Shown here: piece by piece, positions 33,272-43,119 of the stretch
Layout of the letters: each line of letters opens with the position of its first letter
How positions within the stretch are numbered: the first letter of the stretch is position 1
Source: Thermoflexus sp.
Lineage (GTDB): Bacteria; Chloroflexota; Anaerolineae; Thermoflexales; Thermoflexaceae
Direction of reading: 5' to 3'
DNA length: 64,000 nt
NCBI RefSeq assembly: GCF_034432235.1
Contig: NZ_DAOUCJ010000031.1
Location: 1-64,000, forward strand
Program-made: the position numbers and the translations under genes
The notes under the pieces: generated by a model
What the model was told of the DNA's origin: nothing
Seen by the model: the letters and a program-made list of their open reading frames with translations, nothing else
The model's database searches: none

Positions 33272-34624
33272 TCACCGCCCTCCGACCCGCACCAGGATTG
33301 GATCCACCTCCGGCATGGGCATCCGACCCCAGGCAGCCCATGCCTCCCGGGCCTCGGCCACCACGAACAGGGAGCCGGTGACCAGAACCGGGCCGCCTTC
33401 CGCCAGCGCGTCCTCCAGGGCATGGGCCACCTCGCGGCGGATCCGCCCGGGAAGGCCCAGCGCCTGCGCGGCTTCCGCCAGGCGCTGGGGGTCCGCCGCT
33501 CGGGGATGGCGGGAGCGGGTGAGCCAGATCCCCTCGATCAGCGGTTGTAGGGGGGCCAGAATGGCCCGCGGATCTTTATCGGCGGAAATCCCGAAGACCA
33601 GCTGCCAGCGACGCCCCGGGAACACCTCGGCCACCGTCTCCGCCAGCCGCGTCGCCGAGGCATCGTTGTGGGCCCCATCCAGGACCAGCGGGGGCTCTTC
33701 CTGCAGGACCTCGAAGCGCCCTGGCCATCGCACCCGTTCCAGCCCCTCCCGGATCGCCTCATCGGGGATCATCCACCCCCGCTCCCGCAGCTGGCCCACG
33801 GCGGCCACCGCGAGGGCCGCGTTCTCCCATTGATGGCGTCCCAGCAGCGGCAGGCGGATGGACCAGTGGGACCCGTCAGGGGAATGGATTTCCCCCCGTT
33901 GCCCGGTCGGGGCGATGTCCTTCGGGCCATAGCGCCAGCCCTCCAGGGTCCAGAGAGGGGCCCCGCGCTCCGCCGCCACCTGCCGCAGCACCGCCATCGC
34001 TTCCTCCGCCTGCGGAGCCGTTACGGCAGGAACCCCAGGCTTCAGGATGCCGGCCTTCTCAAACGCGATGTGGGCCAGCGTCGGCCCCAGGATCTCGGTA
34101 TGATCCATGCTGAGGGCGGTGATCAGACAGACGGCCGGGGAGACCACGTTCGTGGAATCCAGGCGTCCTCCCAGGCCGACCTCCACCACCGCGATCTCCA
34201 CGCCGGCCTCGGCGAAGGCCAGGAACCCCATCGCCGTCAGGATGTCGAAGACCGTGAGGTCGGGGTCGGCCTCGATGGCTGGACGGAGCCGCCCGAAGAG
34301 CTCCACGACGGTGGAAGGCGGGATCAGCTCCCCTCCGATGCGGATCCGCTCCCGCATGGTATGCAGATGGGGGGAAGTGTAAAGGCCCGTGCGGTATCCG
34401 GCCGCCCGGAGGATCGCCTCGGCCATCGCGGCGGTGGAGCCCTTCCCCTTGGTGCCGGCGATATGAATCACCGCGTAGCGGCGGTGAGGGTTCCCCAGTT
34501 CCTCCAGCAGACGTCGGATCGGTTCCAGCCGGAAGGCCTCCGGCGCACGAGGCCGGCGCGTCTCGAAGTTGGCCCGTCCGAACAGTTCCAGCAGGGTTGC
34601 GAGATAAGCGTCCTCTTCATGCAT
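33272..34624 (-). CDS. folC: bifunctional folylpolyglutamate synthase / dihydrofolate synthase
   Basis: 450 aa. The ATP P-loop is HIAGTKGKGSTAAMAEAIL, followed by GLYTSPHLHTMRERI. Next come VGLGGRLDSTNVV, SMDHTEILGPTLAHIAFEKAG and the C-terminal domain DGAHNDASA. FolC adds glutamate to dihydropteroate and to tetrahydrofolates, keeping folates in the cell. The start ATG 34624 fits the family. It is divergent from the AAA+/VWA gene with a 273-bp gap that carries the promoter of the latter. IlvE follows, with its own promoter. Confidence 0.93.
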   Translation of the reverse strand: MHEEDAYLATLLELFGRANFETRRPRAPEAFRLEPIRRLLEELGNPHRRYAVIHIAGTKGKGSTAAMAEAILRAAGYRTGLYTSPHLHTMRERIRIGGELIPPSTVVELFGRLRPAIEADPDLTVFDILTAMGFLAFAEAGVEIAVVEVGLGGRLDSTNVVSPAVCLITALSMDHTEILGPTLAHIAFEKAGILKPGVPAVTAPQAEEAMAVLRQVAAERGAPLWTLEGWRYGPKDIAPTGQRGEIHSPDGSHWSIRLPLLGRHQWENAALAVAAVGQLRERGWMIPDEAIREGLERVRWPGRFEVLQEEPPLVLDGAHNDASATRLAETVAEVFPGRRWQLVFGISADKDPRAILAPLQPLIEGIWLTRSRHPRAADPQRLAEAAQALGLPGRIRREVAHALEDALAEGGPVLVTGSLFVVAEAREAWAAWGRMPMPEVDPILVRVGGR

Positions 34625-34802
34625 CGCCGCTTTCTCCTATGGAGATCCCTCACGCTCCATCTTCGAAGGTTGAGGGAGTGGGTGGGCCGCCTTCATCGGC
34701 CATCTCCTGCGAAAGCCTCCTATGACCGGACAATGCCGTAGAGTTTGAAGGGGAGAGCAAGAGCGCTCTTCCTGTCATCTCCCGCCATTCTATCCCCATT
34801 TT

Positions 34803-34830
34803 TTGACCGGTTCCTTGTTTCCGCTACAAT
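34803..34830 (+). promoter_or_regulatory. sigma-70 promoter of the ChlI/ChlD-like gene
   Basis: TTGACC (34803-34808), 16-bp spacer, TACAAT (34825-34830): five of six matches to both consensus boxes. It lies 68 bp ahead of ATG 34898 and is the best promoter seen in the window. As no terminator follows the gene, it may also drive the glycosyltransferase cluster downstream. Confidence 0.7.
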
Positions 34831-34897
34831 GAAAAGCAATCGCCCACACCCCATGCTCGCCGCCGCCCATTGGATTCCTGTCCGGAAGGGGGTTCCG

Positions 34898-36940
34898 ATG
34901 CGTGTGGTTTTTCCGTTTACGGCGATCGTCGATCAGGAGCGAATGAAACGCGCGCTGGTGCTCTGCGCCATCTACCCGCAGATCGGCGGGGTGCTGATCC
35001 GTGGGGAACGGGGCACCGCCAAGTCCACGGCCGCCCGCGCCCTGGCGGCCCTTCTTCCCGAAATCGATGTGGTGGCCGATTGTCCTTTCGCCTGTGATCC
35101 CCATCAGCCAGCCACCTGGTGCACCCTCTGTCAGGAGCGGGCCGCCCGGGGCGAGACGCTCCCGGTGGCCCGGCGCAAGACCCGTTTCGTGGACCTGCCG
35201 GTCAGCGCCACGGAGGACCGCGTGGTGGGCACCCTGGACATCGAGCGGGCGATCCAGAAGGGGGAGCGCCGGTTTGAGCCAGGGGTCCTGGCGATGGCTA
35301 ACCGGGGCCTTCTCTATGTAGATGAAGTGAATCTGCTCGACGATCATATTGTGGATGTGCTGCTGGACGCGGCGGCGATGGGGGTGAATGTGGTGGAGCG
35401 GGAGGGGATCTCCTTCCAGCACCCGGCCCGTTTCATTCTGGTTGGAACCATGAACCCGGAGGAAGGCGATCTGCGGCCGCAGCTGCTGGACCGTTTTGCC
35501 CTCTGCGTGAATGTGGAAGGGGTGCGGGATCCTGCCCAGCGGGCGGAGATCCTGCGGCGCAACCTGGCTTTCGAACAGGACCCGGAGGGGTTCCGCGCGG
35601 AGTGGGAGCCGTATGAACGCCAGCTCTCGGAGGAGATCGCGGCGGCACGGGAGCGGCTTCCTCAGGTCATCCACACCCCGCGGGACCTGCTGTTGATCGC
35701 CGGGCTGGTGGCCAGCCTGGGGGTGGATGGTCATCGAGCGGATCTGGTGATCTTGAAGACGGCGCGAGCCCACGCGGCCTTCAAGGGCCGGGATCAGATC
35801 ACGGAGGAGGACATCCTGCTGGCGGCCGAGCTGGCGCTCCCCCATCGGCTCAAGCGTCGGCCCTTCGACGAGGACGGCCATCTCACCCTGGAGCAGCTGG
35901 CCGAACGCATGGAGCAGGTTCGGCGCCAGATGGAAGGCAATGCCCCTTCCCAGCCGACCTCGGGTTCGGAGGGGGGGACCCCAAAAAAAGCCCAGCGCAC
36001 CGACGGGGAGCTCCGTGACCAGAGCCATCCCGTCGGGGAGGAATCGGCGCCGTTGCAGCGCCAGACCGTCACCCGTCAGGAAGGCGTGTGGTGGGAGGGC
36101 GGGAAGCGGGTCCCGATTGGGGAGACCTTCCGGGTGAAGCGCCTGGACACGCCGAAGGATCGGCGGGAGCGACGGATCGGTGGCCGCCGGAGCGCCACCC
36201 GTTCCGCCCGCAAGCGGGGCCGTTACATCTGGGCGCGCCCCTCCCCGGGCCAGGCGGAGGATCTGGCCTTCGACGCCACCTTCCGGGCTGCCGCCCCCCA
36301 TCAGATCGAGCGGGACCGCTCTCAGACCACCCTGGCCATCCGGCCGGAGGATTATCATCGCAAGGTTCGGGTCCGCAAGGCCGCGAATTTGATCCTCTTC
36401 GTGGTGGATGCCTCGTGGAGCATGGCGGTGGCGGAACGGATGGAGGCCACCAAGGGGGCGATCCTCTCCCTGCTGACGGACGCCTATCAGCGGCGGGATC
36501 GGGTGGGGCTGATCGTCTTTCAGAAAGATCGGGCCCGGCTGGTGCTGCCCCCGACCTCGAGTGTGGACCTGGCCAAGAAGGCCCTGGAGGACATTCCGGT
36601 GGGGGGCAAGACGCCGCTTTCGGCGGGCCTGTTGCTGGCGTATGAGGTGCTCTGTCGGGAGATGCTCCTGCGCCCCGAGGTGCGCCCGTTGATGATCCTG
36701 CTCACGGACGGGGCGGGCAACGTTTCCATGAGCGAGCTGCCGCCCCAGGAGGAAGCCCACCGGATCGCCGACCGCTTTCGGGAGCGGGGGATCCCGTGTG
36801 TGGTGATCAACATGGAGCATGCGGCCTTCGATCAGGGCCTGGCCCAGGCGCTGGCCGATCATCTCGGCGCCCCCTGCTATACGCTCCAGGAGCTGAAAGC
36901 GGAATCCCTTTACTCCACGGTCCGGTCGGCGTTGCGGTAA
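34898..36940 (+). CDS. magnesium/cobalt chelatase-like AAA+ ATPase fused to VWA domain (ChlI-ChlD type)
   Basis: 680 aa from ATG 34898 (AAGGGGG upstream). The AAA+ domain has GERGTAKST at 36-44 and LLYVDEVNLLDDHIVDVLL, with an inserted Cys4 group (C62, C66, C75, C78; CPFACD and CTLC) known from the CobN-associated branch. A Pro/acidic/basic linker follows (about 345-470), then a VWA domain with the metal site D504-x-S-x-S in VVDASWSMAVAERME. No CobN/ChlH-type chelatase subunit or porphyrin gene is near. It may serve a distant chelatase or work as a MoxR-like chaperone-ATPase. A 58-bp gap leads into the glycosyltransferase cluster. Confidence 0.85.
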   Translation: MRVVFPFTAIVDQERMKRALVLCAIYPQIGGVLIRGERGTAKSTAARALAALLPEIDVVADCPFACDPHQPATWCTLCQERAARGETLPVARRKTRFVDLPVSATEDRVVGTLDIERAIQKGERRFEPGVLAMANRGLLYVDEVNLLDDHIVDVLLDAAAMGVNVVEREGISFQHPARFILVGTMNPEEGDLRPQLLDRFALCVNVEGVRDPAQRAEILRRNLAFEQDPEGFRAEWEPYERQLSEEIAAARERLPQVIHTPRDLLLIAGLVASLGVDGHRADLVILKTARAHAAFKGRDQITEEDILLAAELALPHRLKRRPFDEDGHLTLEQLAERMEQVRRQMEGNAPSQPTSGSEGGTPKKAQRTDGELRDQSHPVGEESAPLQRQTVTRQEGVWWEGGKRVPIGETFRVKRLDTPKDRRERRIGGRRSATRSARKRGRYIWARPSPGQAEDLAFDATFRAAAPHQIERDRSQTTLAIRPEDYHRKVRVRKAANLILFVVDASWSMAVAERMEATKGAILSLLTDAYQRRDRVGLIVFQKDRARLVLPPTSSVDLAKKALEDIPVGGKTPLSAGLLLAYEVLCREMLLRPEVRPLMILLTDGAGNVSMSELPPQEEAHRIADRFRERGIPCVVINMEHAAFDQGLAQALADHLGAPCYTLQELKAESLYSTVRSALR

Positions 36941-36998
36941 AGACGGGCCGGAGAGCGCGGCGGAAGCCGGCAACAACTTTCCAGATCCTCTATGCGGG

Positions 36999-38912
36999 AT
37001 GCGCGTCGTGTCCATCTCCCCCCCGAGGATGCCCGTCCGTCCATGGATCCACACCCATCGGCGCGGGGACCTTGTGGCCTTGGCGCTGCTGGGGTTAGGC
37101 TGGGGGCTCCGGATCCACGGTTTAACCTACCATAGCATCTGGCTGGATGAAGGAGCAGCGCTCTGGATCGCCCGGCTGCCCCTGGGGGTGCTGCTCGAAC
37201 GCACCATGGCCTTTCGAGAGGAAGTGAGCCCTCCCCTTTATTTCCTCCTGCTCAAAGGATGGATAGCCCTGGCTGGGGACGGGGATTTCGCGTTGCGTTT
37301 TTTCTCGGCCGGGTGGATGCTGATCGGCCTGGCGTTCCTCTTTCCGCTTGGCCGGATCGCCTTCGGTCGAGCGATCGGTCGACTGGCCCTGGCCATGGGT
37401 GTGCTCCAGCCCTACCTGGTCTGGTTCTCCCAGGAAGTCCGCGTCTATGGCCTTCTCTTCGCCCTGAGCAGCCTGAGCACGCTGGAGCTGCTGCGGGCGC
37501 TTCAACGAAACCGCTGGTCCAGCTGGCTCCGCTATGGCGTGGCCATCGCGGCCGCGTGTTATACCCATCTCACCGCGCTCTGGATGATCACTGCTCATCT
37601 GGCGCTGGCCGCATGGGAAGGGAGGCGCCTGGGGTGGCCGCCGCGGTGGCTGCTTGCTCTAACGGTCATCCTGCTTGCTGGATGGCCCCTGGCCCTGCGG
37701 GCATGGCTCAGCCAGCAGGGCACCGTGTTCTGGTGGAATCCTCCCCAGCCCCTGGGAGCTGCCGTCCAGCTCCTGATCATCACCTGGACTGTTTACCAGA
37801 TCCCGCCCGGGTTTCCAGAGGCTGTCCTTTGGATTTACATGGGGGCGGTGCTGCTCATCGGCCTCCTTCGGCTTCGGGGTTTCTCCCCCGTGCGGTGGGG
37901 GATCAGCCTGGGGCTCGGATGGGGGCTCTGGTATCTGACGAGCCAGCGGTTCCCCCTCACCTCTCCGCGCTACTGGATGAGCCTCACCCCCATGTTCCTG
38001 ATCGGGCTGGCGGCCCTCATCGCCTGGGGGAAGCCTTCTGCTCGGAGCCGGGCGTGGATGGTCGCGGCATGGATGGGGTGGGTGGGGATCAGCGTCCCCG
38101 GCTTGCGGGAGCTCTGGTCCCCCCGGAGCGCCAAGGAGGATTGGCGTGGAGCGGCCGCATGGATTTCCGCATATGCTGGACCCCGGGACGGAGCGCTCTT
38201 CTTTGCGGAATATGTTCGCTTCCCGTTCTTTCATTATTATCGGAAGCCCCTGGATCATCGGGCGTTTGCGCATCCCCTCCCGGATCGCTCCGTCGCCGAG
38301 CGGACTTTAAACGACCTGGGCCTGGAGCAATATGAAACCCTCTGGTATATCCGGGCCCACGCGGACTGGGCCGATCCCCAGGACCTGGTGGATCAGGTGC
38401 TGCGGTCCCGGTATCCGGTTCGGATGGAAGTTTTCCCGGAGAAGATCCGCATCCGGGCCTACGCGATCCGCTGGCAGCGGGAGGATCTTCCTCCAGGGGC
38501 TCGACCCACCTTCCTGTCGTTCCCGGGCGGATGGATCCTGCGAGGGTTCCAGCATGCAGGCTCGGGAGGGGTGCGCCCGCGAGCCTGGGGCGTTTTCCCG
38601 CCAACCCGTCAGCTCCATCTCACCCTTTACTGGCAGCGAAGGGCCGCTCATCGCTCCGAGGTTCATCTCCGTGCCGCGCTGATGGATTCCGGGGGGCGCC
38701 TCCGCGGGGAGGCGCTTCCCCCTCGGGATGGTCTCCTCCTCCGGCATCCCCCTGCTGAGTGGCCGGTGGGTCCCCTCATTGTGGATGATCGGGACCTGCT
38801 CCTTCCGGAGGATCTGCCCCCCGGCCGCTATAGGCTGGCGGTCTGGGTGGAACAGCCTGGAGAGGCCTCCCCATCTCCCCAGATCCTGGACGAGATCGAG
38901 GTCCTCCCGTGA
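36999..38912 (+). CDS. GT-C glycosyltransferase (ArnT/PMT-like) with C-terminal beta-sandwich module
   Basis: 637 aa (or from ATG 37029). About eleven membrane helices in residues 25-370; the first external loop carries the acidic pair D50-E51 in SIWLDEGAALW, the catalytic loop position of lipid-phosphate-sugar-dependent GT-C enzymes. The soluble C-terminus (about 375-637) ends in a beta-sandwich: LHLTLYWQRRAAHRSEVHLR, then PPGRYRLAVWVEQPG. Such enzymes transfer a sugar from polyprenyl phosphate on the outside of the membrane. It is the first of twelve such genes in a row; its TGA overlaps the next ATG (TGATG). Confidence 0.82.
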   Translation: MRVVSISPPRMPVRPWIHTHRRGDLVALALLGLGWGLRIHGLTYHSIWLDEGAALWIARLPLGVLLERTMAFREEVSPPLYFLLLKGWIALAGDGDFALRFFSAGWMLIGLAFLFPLGRIAFGRAIGRLALAMGVLQPYLVWFSQEVRVYGLLFALSSLSTLELLRALQRNRWSSWLRYGVAIAAACYTHLTALWMITAHLALAAWEGRRLGWPPRWLLALTVILLAGWPLALRAWLSQQGTVFWWNPPQPLGAAVQLLIITWTVYQIPPGFPEAVLWIYMGAVLLIGLLRLRGFSPVRWGISLGLGWGLWYLTSQRFPLTSPRYWMSLTPMFLIGLAALIAWGKPSARSRAWMVAAWMGWVGISVPGLRELWSPRSAKEDWRGAAAWISAYAGPRDGALFFAEYVRFPFFHYYRKPLDHRAFAHPLPDRSVAERTLNDLGLEQYETLWYIRAHADWADPQDLVDQVLRSRYPVRMEVFPEKIRIRAYAIRWQREDLPPGARPTFLSFPGGWILRGFQHAGSGGVRPRAWGVFPPTRQLHLTLYWQRRAAHRSEVHLRAALMDSGGRLRGEALPPRDGLLLRHPPAEWPVGPLIVDDRDLLLPEDLPPGRYRLAVWVEQPGEASPSPQILDEIEVLP

Positions 38913-40777
38913 TGCGAGGCACAGCAGCGGGACATCGCCGGGCGATCCCGGTTGCCGCTCTCGCTCTCCTGGGGGCGGGCTTCTTTCTGCGCGTGTGGCG
39001 GATTGCGCTTCCCTCCCTGCGGGGAGATGAAGCCTTCTCGTGGATGATCGCCCGCCAGGATCCCGGGTCGATCCTCCGGTTCATCTGGGAGGCCCGGGAG
39101 CCCCATTCTCCGCTGCCCTTTCTCTGGATGAAGGTATGGATAGGATGGGCAGGCGACGGGGAGTTTACGCTGCGCTTCCATTCGTTGTTTCTGACCTTCC
39201 TGATCCTCCCGCTGGTGGGCTGGTGGCTTCGATCTCTCGGCCGTGATCGGGCGATCGCCATAGCGGGGATGGCTCTGGCCAGCGTTCACCCCTATCTGAT
39301 CTGGCAGAGCCAGGACGCCCGGCAATATGGGACATTGGCGTTCTTTGGCGTTGCGGAGCCGGCGGCGCTCCTGCAGGCGCTGCGCACGGGCCGGAAGCGG
39401 GACTGGGCGCTCTTCATCCTGATCGGGACGCTGGGCGCCTATTATCATTACAATCTGATCATCCTGTTCGCGCTGCAAGGACTGTGGATCGTCGCTTTCC
39501 GGCGTCGCCTTCTCCGGCCATGGGGGATGGCCCAGGGGGCGGTCCTGATGCTCTTCCTCCCCGGGGCGATTCTGGCCGGGCATGCGCTGGCCCCGTATTC
39601 AGGGACGGCGCAGCGCGCTCCCGCGCTCCTGGACGGGCTGTATCAGATCGCCCGGGCGTTTACGGTAGGGACGACCGGGGATGGCCTGGCGGCGGCAGCG
39701 GCGATCGCCGGCTGGACGCTGGCTGCCGGAATCGGGGCGTGGCGGTCCTTCCGGTCTTCGCTGGAGGAAGGCCTCTGGTTGATTGGGCACCTGGCTGCGC
39801 CGATTGCGGCGACCTTCCTGGTGGCCCGGAGCCGATCGGTTTTCGCTCCCCATTATATGATCACCGCCCTTCCCTTCTGGATCCTTCTGGCGGCGATCGG
39901 CATGGGAGAGCTCCGGGGAGGGAAGCCGTGGCGCTGGGGGTTCCTGGGCCTGTGCAGCCTGGGGATCGGGCTCGGTTTCGCCCAGAGCCTGGTGCATTAT
40001 TACGCGGATCCCCGGTATGCCAAGAGCCCTCCGATCCGGGAGCTGACCGCCGAGCTGCATCGGAAGGCCCAGCCCGGGGATTACGCGCTGATTACATTTC
40101 CCGATCCGTCGTTCACATATTATCATCGAGACGCCATCCCCTGGGGGATGCTGCCGTCTATACAGCCTTTCCAGCGGGCGGAAACCCTCGCCGCCCTGGA
40201 GCGCCTCGCTTTGCAGCACCAGCGGATCTGGCTGATCCCGATCCACCTGCCCATGTGGCCGGGATCCGAGGAGGTCGAGCGCTGGCTGCGCCTGCACGCG
40301 GAGCTTCGGGAGGAACAGGCCTTCGGCCCGCTGCGGCTGCTCGCGTTCCGGCCGGAGGCGCGCGCCCTGGCGGAGATGCGTCCAGCAACGGCGCGTTGGG
40401 CGGATGGGATCGAGCTGGTGGCCTTCCGGCTCGAGCCTGAAGGCGCTGTGCCCCGGGGCGGAAGGCTGCGCGTCTCGACCGCATGGCGGCGATGGGGAGA
40501 GGTTCGGGAGGAGCACAGCGTGTTTGTGCATCTCCTGGATGAGACCGGCCGGCTGATCGCCCAGGACGATCATCCGGTGGGCCGAGGATCCTATCCCTCC
40601 GTGGCGTGGTCCGGTGAGGAGATCCTGTTCGAGTATTTCGATTTAAAGATTCCTGAACATGTTGCTCCGGGTCGCTACCGCCTGGTCATCGGGCGATACA
40701 ACTGGGAGACCCTGATTCGCATCCCGGTGGGGACTTCGGATCACCTCGAGCTCGGGATCGTTGAGGTTGGCCCATGA
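38912..40777 (+). CDS. GT-C glycosyltransferase-like membrane protein with beta-sandwich module
   Basis: 621 aa from ATG 38912 (TGATG overlap with the preceding gene; GTG 38909 also possible). Multiple helices to about residue 360, with the acidic pair D39-E40 in SLRGDEAFSWM and QSQDARQYG in a later external loop, as in the PMT-2/ArnT-like families. The C-terminal module reads HSVFVHLLDETGRLIAQDDH, then VAPGRYRLVIGRYNW, and ends LELGIVEVGP. This last stretch is nearly the same as the end of the protein at 55058-57400. ATGA overlap with the next gene. Confidence 0.8.
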   Translation: MRGTAAGHRRAIPVAALALLGAGFFLRVWRIALPSLRGDEAFSWMIARQDPGSILRFIWEAREPHSPLPFLWMKVWIGWAGDGEFTLRFHSLFLTFLILPLVGWWLRSLGRDRAIAIAGMALASVHPYLIWQSQDARQYGTLAFFGVAEPAALLQALRTGRKRDWALFILIGTLGAYYHYNLIILFALQGLWIVAFRRRLLRPWGMAQGAVLMLFLPGAILAGHALAPYSGTAQRAPALLDGLYQIARAFTVGTTGDGLAAAAAIAGWTLAAGIGAWRSFRSSLEEGLWLIGHLAAPIAATFLVARSRSVFAPHYMITALPFWILLAAIGMGELRGGKPWRWGFLGLCSLGIGLGFAQSLVHYYADPRYAKSPPIRELTAELHRKAQPGDYALITFPDPSFTYYHRDAIPWGMLPSIQPFQRAETLAALERLALQHQRIWLIPIHLPMWPGSEEVERWLRLHAELREEQAFGPLRLLAFRPEARALAEMRPATARWADGIELVAFRLEPEGAVPRGGRLRVSTAWRRWGEVREEHSVFVHLLDETGRLIAQDDHPVGRGSYPSVAWSGEEILFEYFDLKIPEHVAPGRYRLVIGRYNWETLIRIPVGTSDHLELGIVEVGP

Positions 40778-43119
40778 TCACACGACGGGACGTGGGATGG
40801 TCGCTGGGGTTGGGGATGCTTGCCTTCGCGGTGTATTTCCTGACCTATTCCGGCTACCCAATCAGCGATGATGAGCGGGCGATGTTCGCCTCTGCCTCGA
40901 GCTTTCAGAAGATCGGGCGCTTCACCATCCACCCCCTTTACTATCTGGATGTCAAGCCCGGCAGCGCGAACGTAGGCATGTACGCAGTGTCGGGAGAGAT
41001 GGTTCCCAATTACGAGCCCCTTCAGATCGTAGCAATGGTTCCCCTGCTCGGGCTGAGCGATCTTCTGGGAACGGGGCGCTTCCAGACGGCCATGCTGCTG
41101 GGCCCGATGGTCGCCGCAGCCACGGTCGGCGCGCTCTATCTGATTTTGAGAGGCCTGAACTTCTCCGCCCCGACTGCCACGGCCACCGCGTTGCTGTTCG
41201 CCTTTGGGACGATGGCCTGGCCCTACAGCCAGCGGCTGTTCCGGGAACCTCTGGCCGGGTTCTGGCTGTTGCTGGCCTTCGGGGCACCCTTTCTCATCCC
41301 CAGGCCGCCTGAAGCGCTCTTCTTCCTGGCTGGGCTGGCTTTCGGAGGGGCGGTGGCGACCAAGCAATCCGCTCTGATCGCCCTTCCGGGCCTCCTCATG
41401 GCTCTCTATCCATCTATGCGTTTTCCTTCCCGGCGGATGGCGCTTCAGGCGGGGATGGCCGCGCTGGCTGGCTTCATGATTGTGATGATCCCTGCTCATC
41501 TGTATTACCGGACCACTCTGGCTGGCGTTCCGGCGTTCGCCCGTAATGTGGTGGAGTATTCGCGCTCGCCGGAGCTTGTGCTCTCTGAGCCGGAGCAGAT
41601 GGTCCGTCGAGCCCTGGCCCTGACGGTAAGCCCCGGCAAGGGGGTGCTCATCTATTCGCCAGCCTTGCTGCTGGCCCTGGCGGGGCTCGGGAGGCTCTTT
41701 CGAACCTATCCCTTTCTTGCCGGGGGCCTGACGGCCTTCGCTGCCCTTCATCTAATCGGTTACAGCCGTCAGATCATCTGGTGGGGTGGCCTGAGCTGGG
41801 GACCGCGATATATGATCCCTCTGATTCCTGGGATGATGCTCGCCGCCGCCCCGGCTGTGGCTCATCTCCTCCGGCCGCCCCGCCGTTGGGGTCTCCCCTT
41901 GCTGATCGGTCTCGGGCTGCTGGCCATGCTTCCCCAGCTGGCCGGCGTCCTGGTGGATCCCCGCGTCTTTGAAGGCGAGCTGGATCGCTCCTTATATCAT
42001 GTGCTGAGGGATTATCCGCAGGCGATGGAGCGCGTGGCCTGGGATCTGGCTTACAACCCGATCCTGGGCCACTGGCGGATGCTGGATGGGGCAGATCCGG
42101 CGCCCGCATGGATCCGCAAGGGGCCAGGTTGGCACATCCTCTGGCTTCCGATAGCGATCAGTCTTGGGGCAGGTCTGTGCGCCCTGGGGATCCTCCAGCA
42201 GCTCCGACAGGCTTCCGAGACGCTGCCTGGGCGAAACCTCCTTCTGATCGGGGGGCTCAGTGTGGGGGCGTTCCTGGCGGCGGCATGGTCCCTCCACGCG
42301 ATCGCGGACGATCCCCGCTACGATTTCCACGAGAACGCCCGCTTCCTTCGGCCGATGATTGAGGACCTCAATCGGGAGGCGCAAGCGGGGGACGTGCTGT
42401 TGATGACCTATCCGTATTTCGGCGATTACTTCCTGAACTGGCTGCGGGCGCCTGTGGACTGGTATGGGATCTTCTCCGCCGCTTTCCCTCTCCCGGAGCC
42501 CCAGCGGATGTTGCTGGACCGCGTCCTCGCCCGGCATCCCCGGGTCTGGCTGATGCGGCCGTGGAATCGCTGGCATGAGCCGGAGCCCGGGATCGAGCGT
42601 TATCTGCTGGAGCACGCCTATAAGGTTCGCGAAAACGATTATGAAGACTGGATGAGGTTGATCCTCTACCTGAGCCCTCGAGGGGGGTGGCATATCGTTG
42701 GGGGAGGCATCCGCTGGGCCCATGGGCTGGAGTTGAGCGCAGCGGCCATCCAGGGGGAGACGACACCGATCTCCGGGGCGGACAAGCCGATCCTCCACCT
42801 GCAAAGGGGGGCTCCTCTGCGCCTGACCCTGATCTGGCAAGCGGTGCGCCCCTCCCCTTCCTCTCGCAAAGTGTTTGTGCACATCGGCCATCCGGATCAG
42901 CCGCCCCTGTTGCAACAGGATCGTCTTCCTCAGGATGGGTGGGGACGGATCGAGGAGTGGATGCCGGGCTGGCCTGTTCTGGACCGCTATGGGTTTTTGC
43001 TCGATCTACCGCCCGGCCGCTATATCCTGCGCATCGGATTCTACGATGAGAGGACAGGCAGTCGAGAGCCCTCCGATCATGGCGAAGTGGTGGATCTGCT
43101 GGACCTCGAGGTTCGCTGA
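40774..43119 (+). CDS. large GT-C-like membrane protein with DDE motif and beta-sandwich module
   Basis: 781 aa. The first loop holds D32-D33-E34 in SGYPISDDERAMFASA, followed by about twelve helices and loops with GEMVPNYEPLQIV and WPYSQRLFREP. The soluble part from about 530 contains DVLLMTYPYFGDYFLNW, and the last 130 residues form the module (LRLTLIWQAVRPSPSSRKVF, LPPGRYILRIGFYDERTG). The helix layout is that of glycosyltransferase family 39/83-like proteins; donor and acceptor are unknown. Start and stop overlap both neighbours. Confidence 0.78.
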   Translation: MITRRDVGWSLGLGMLAFAVYFLTYSGYPISDDERAMFASASSFQKIGRFTIHPLYYLDVKPGSANVGMYAVSGEMVPNYEPLQIVAMVPLLGLSDLLGTGRFQTAMLLGPMVAAATVGALYLILRGLNFSAPTATATALLFAFGTMAWPYSQRLFREPLAGFWLLLAFGAPFLIPRPPEALFFLAGLAFGGAVATKQSALIALPGLLMALYPSMRFPSRRMALQAGMAALAGFMIVMIPAHLYYRTTLAGVPAFARNVVEYSRSPELVLSEPEQMVRRALALTVSPGKGVLIYSPALLLALAGLGRLFRTYPFLAGGLTAFAALHLIGYSRQIIWWGGLSWGPRYMIPLIPGMMLAAAPAVAHLLRPPRRWGLPLLIGLGLLAMLPQLAGVLVDPRVFEGELDRSLYHVLRDYPQAMERVAWDLAYNPILGHWRMLDGADPAPAWIRKGPGWHILWLPIAISLGAGLCALGILQQLRQASETLPGRNLLLIGGLSVGAFLAAAWSLHAIADDPRYDFHENARFLRPMIEDLNREAQAGDVLLMTYPYFGDYFLNWLRAPVDWYGIFSAAFPLPEPQRMLLDRVLARHPRVWLMRPWNRWHEPEPGIERYLLEHAYKVRENDYEDWMRLILYLSPRGGWHIVGGGIRWAHGLELSAAAIQGETTPISGADKPILHLQRGAPLRLTLIWQAVRPSPSSRKVFVHIGHPDQPPLLQQDRLPQDGWGRIEEWMPGWPVLDRYGFLLDLPPGRYILRIGFYDERTGSREPSDHGEVVDLLDLEVR

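Noticed and set aside
34790..37054. Antisense frame of 754 codons over the ChlI/ChlD-like gene
   Set aside because: Composition artefact with no domain or ribosome site; the + strand gene has Walker and metal-site motifs and a good promoter.
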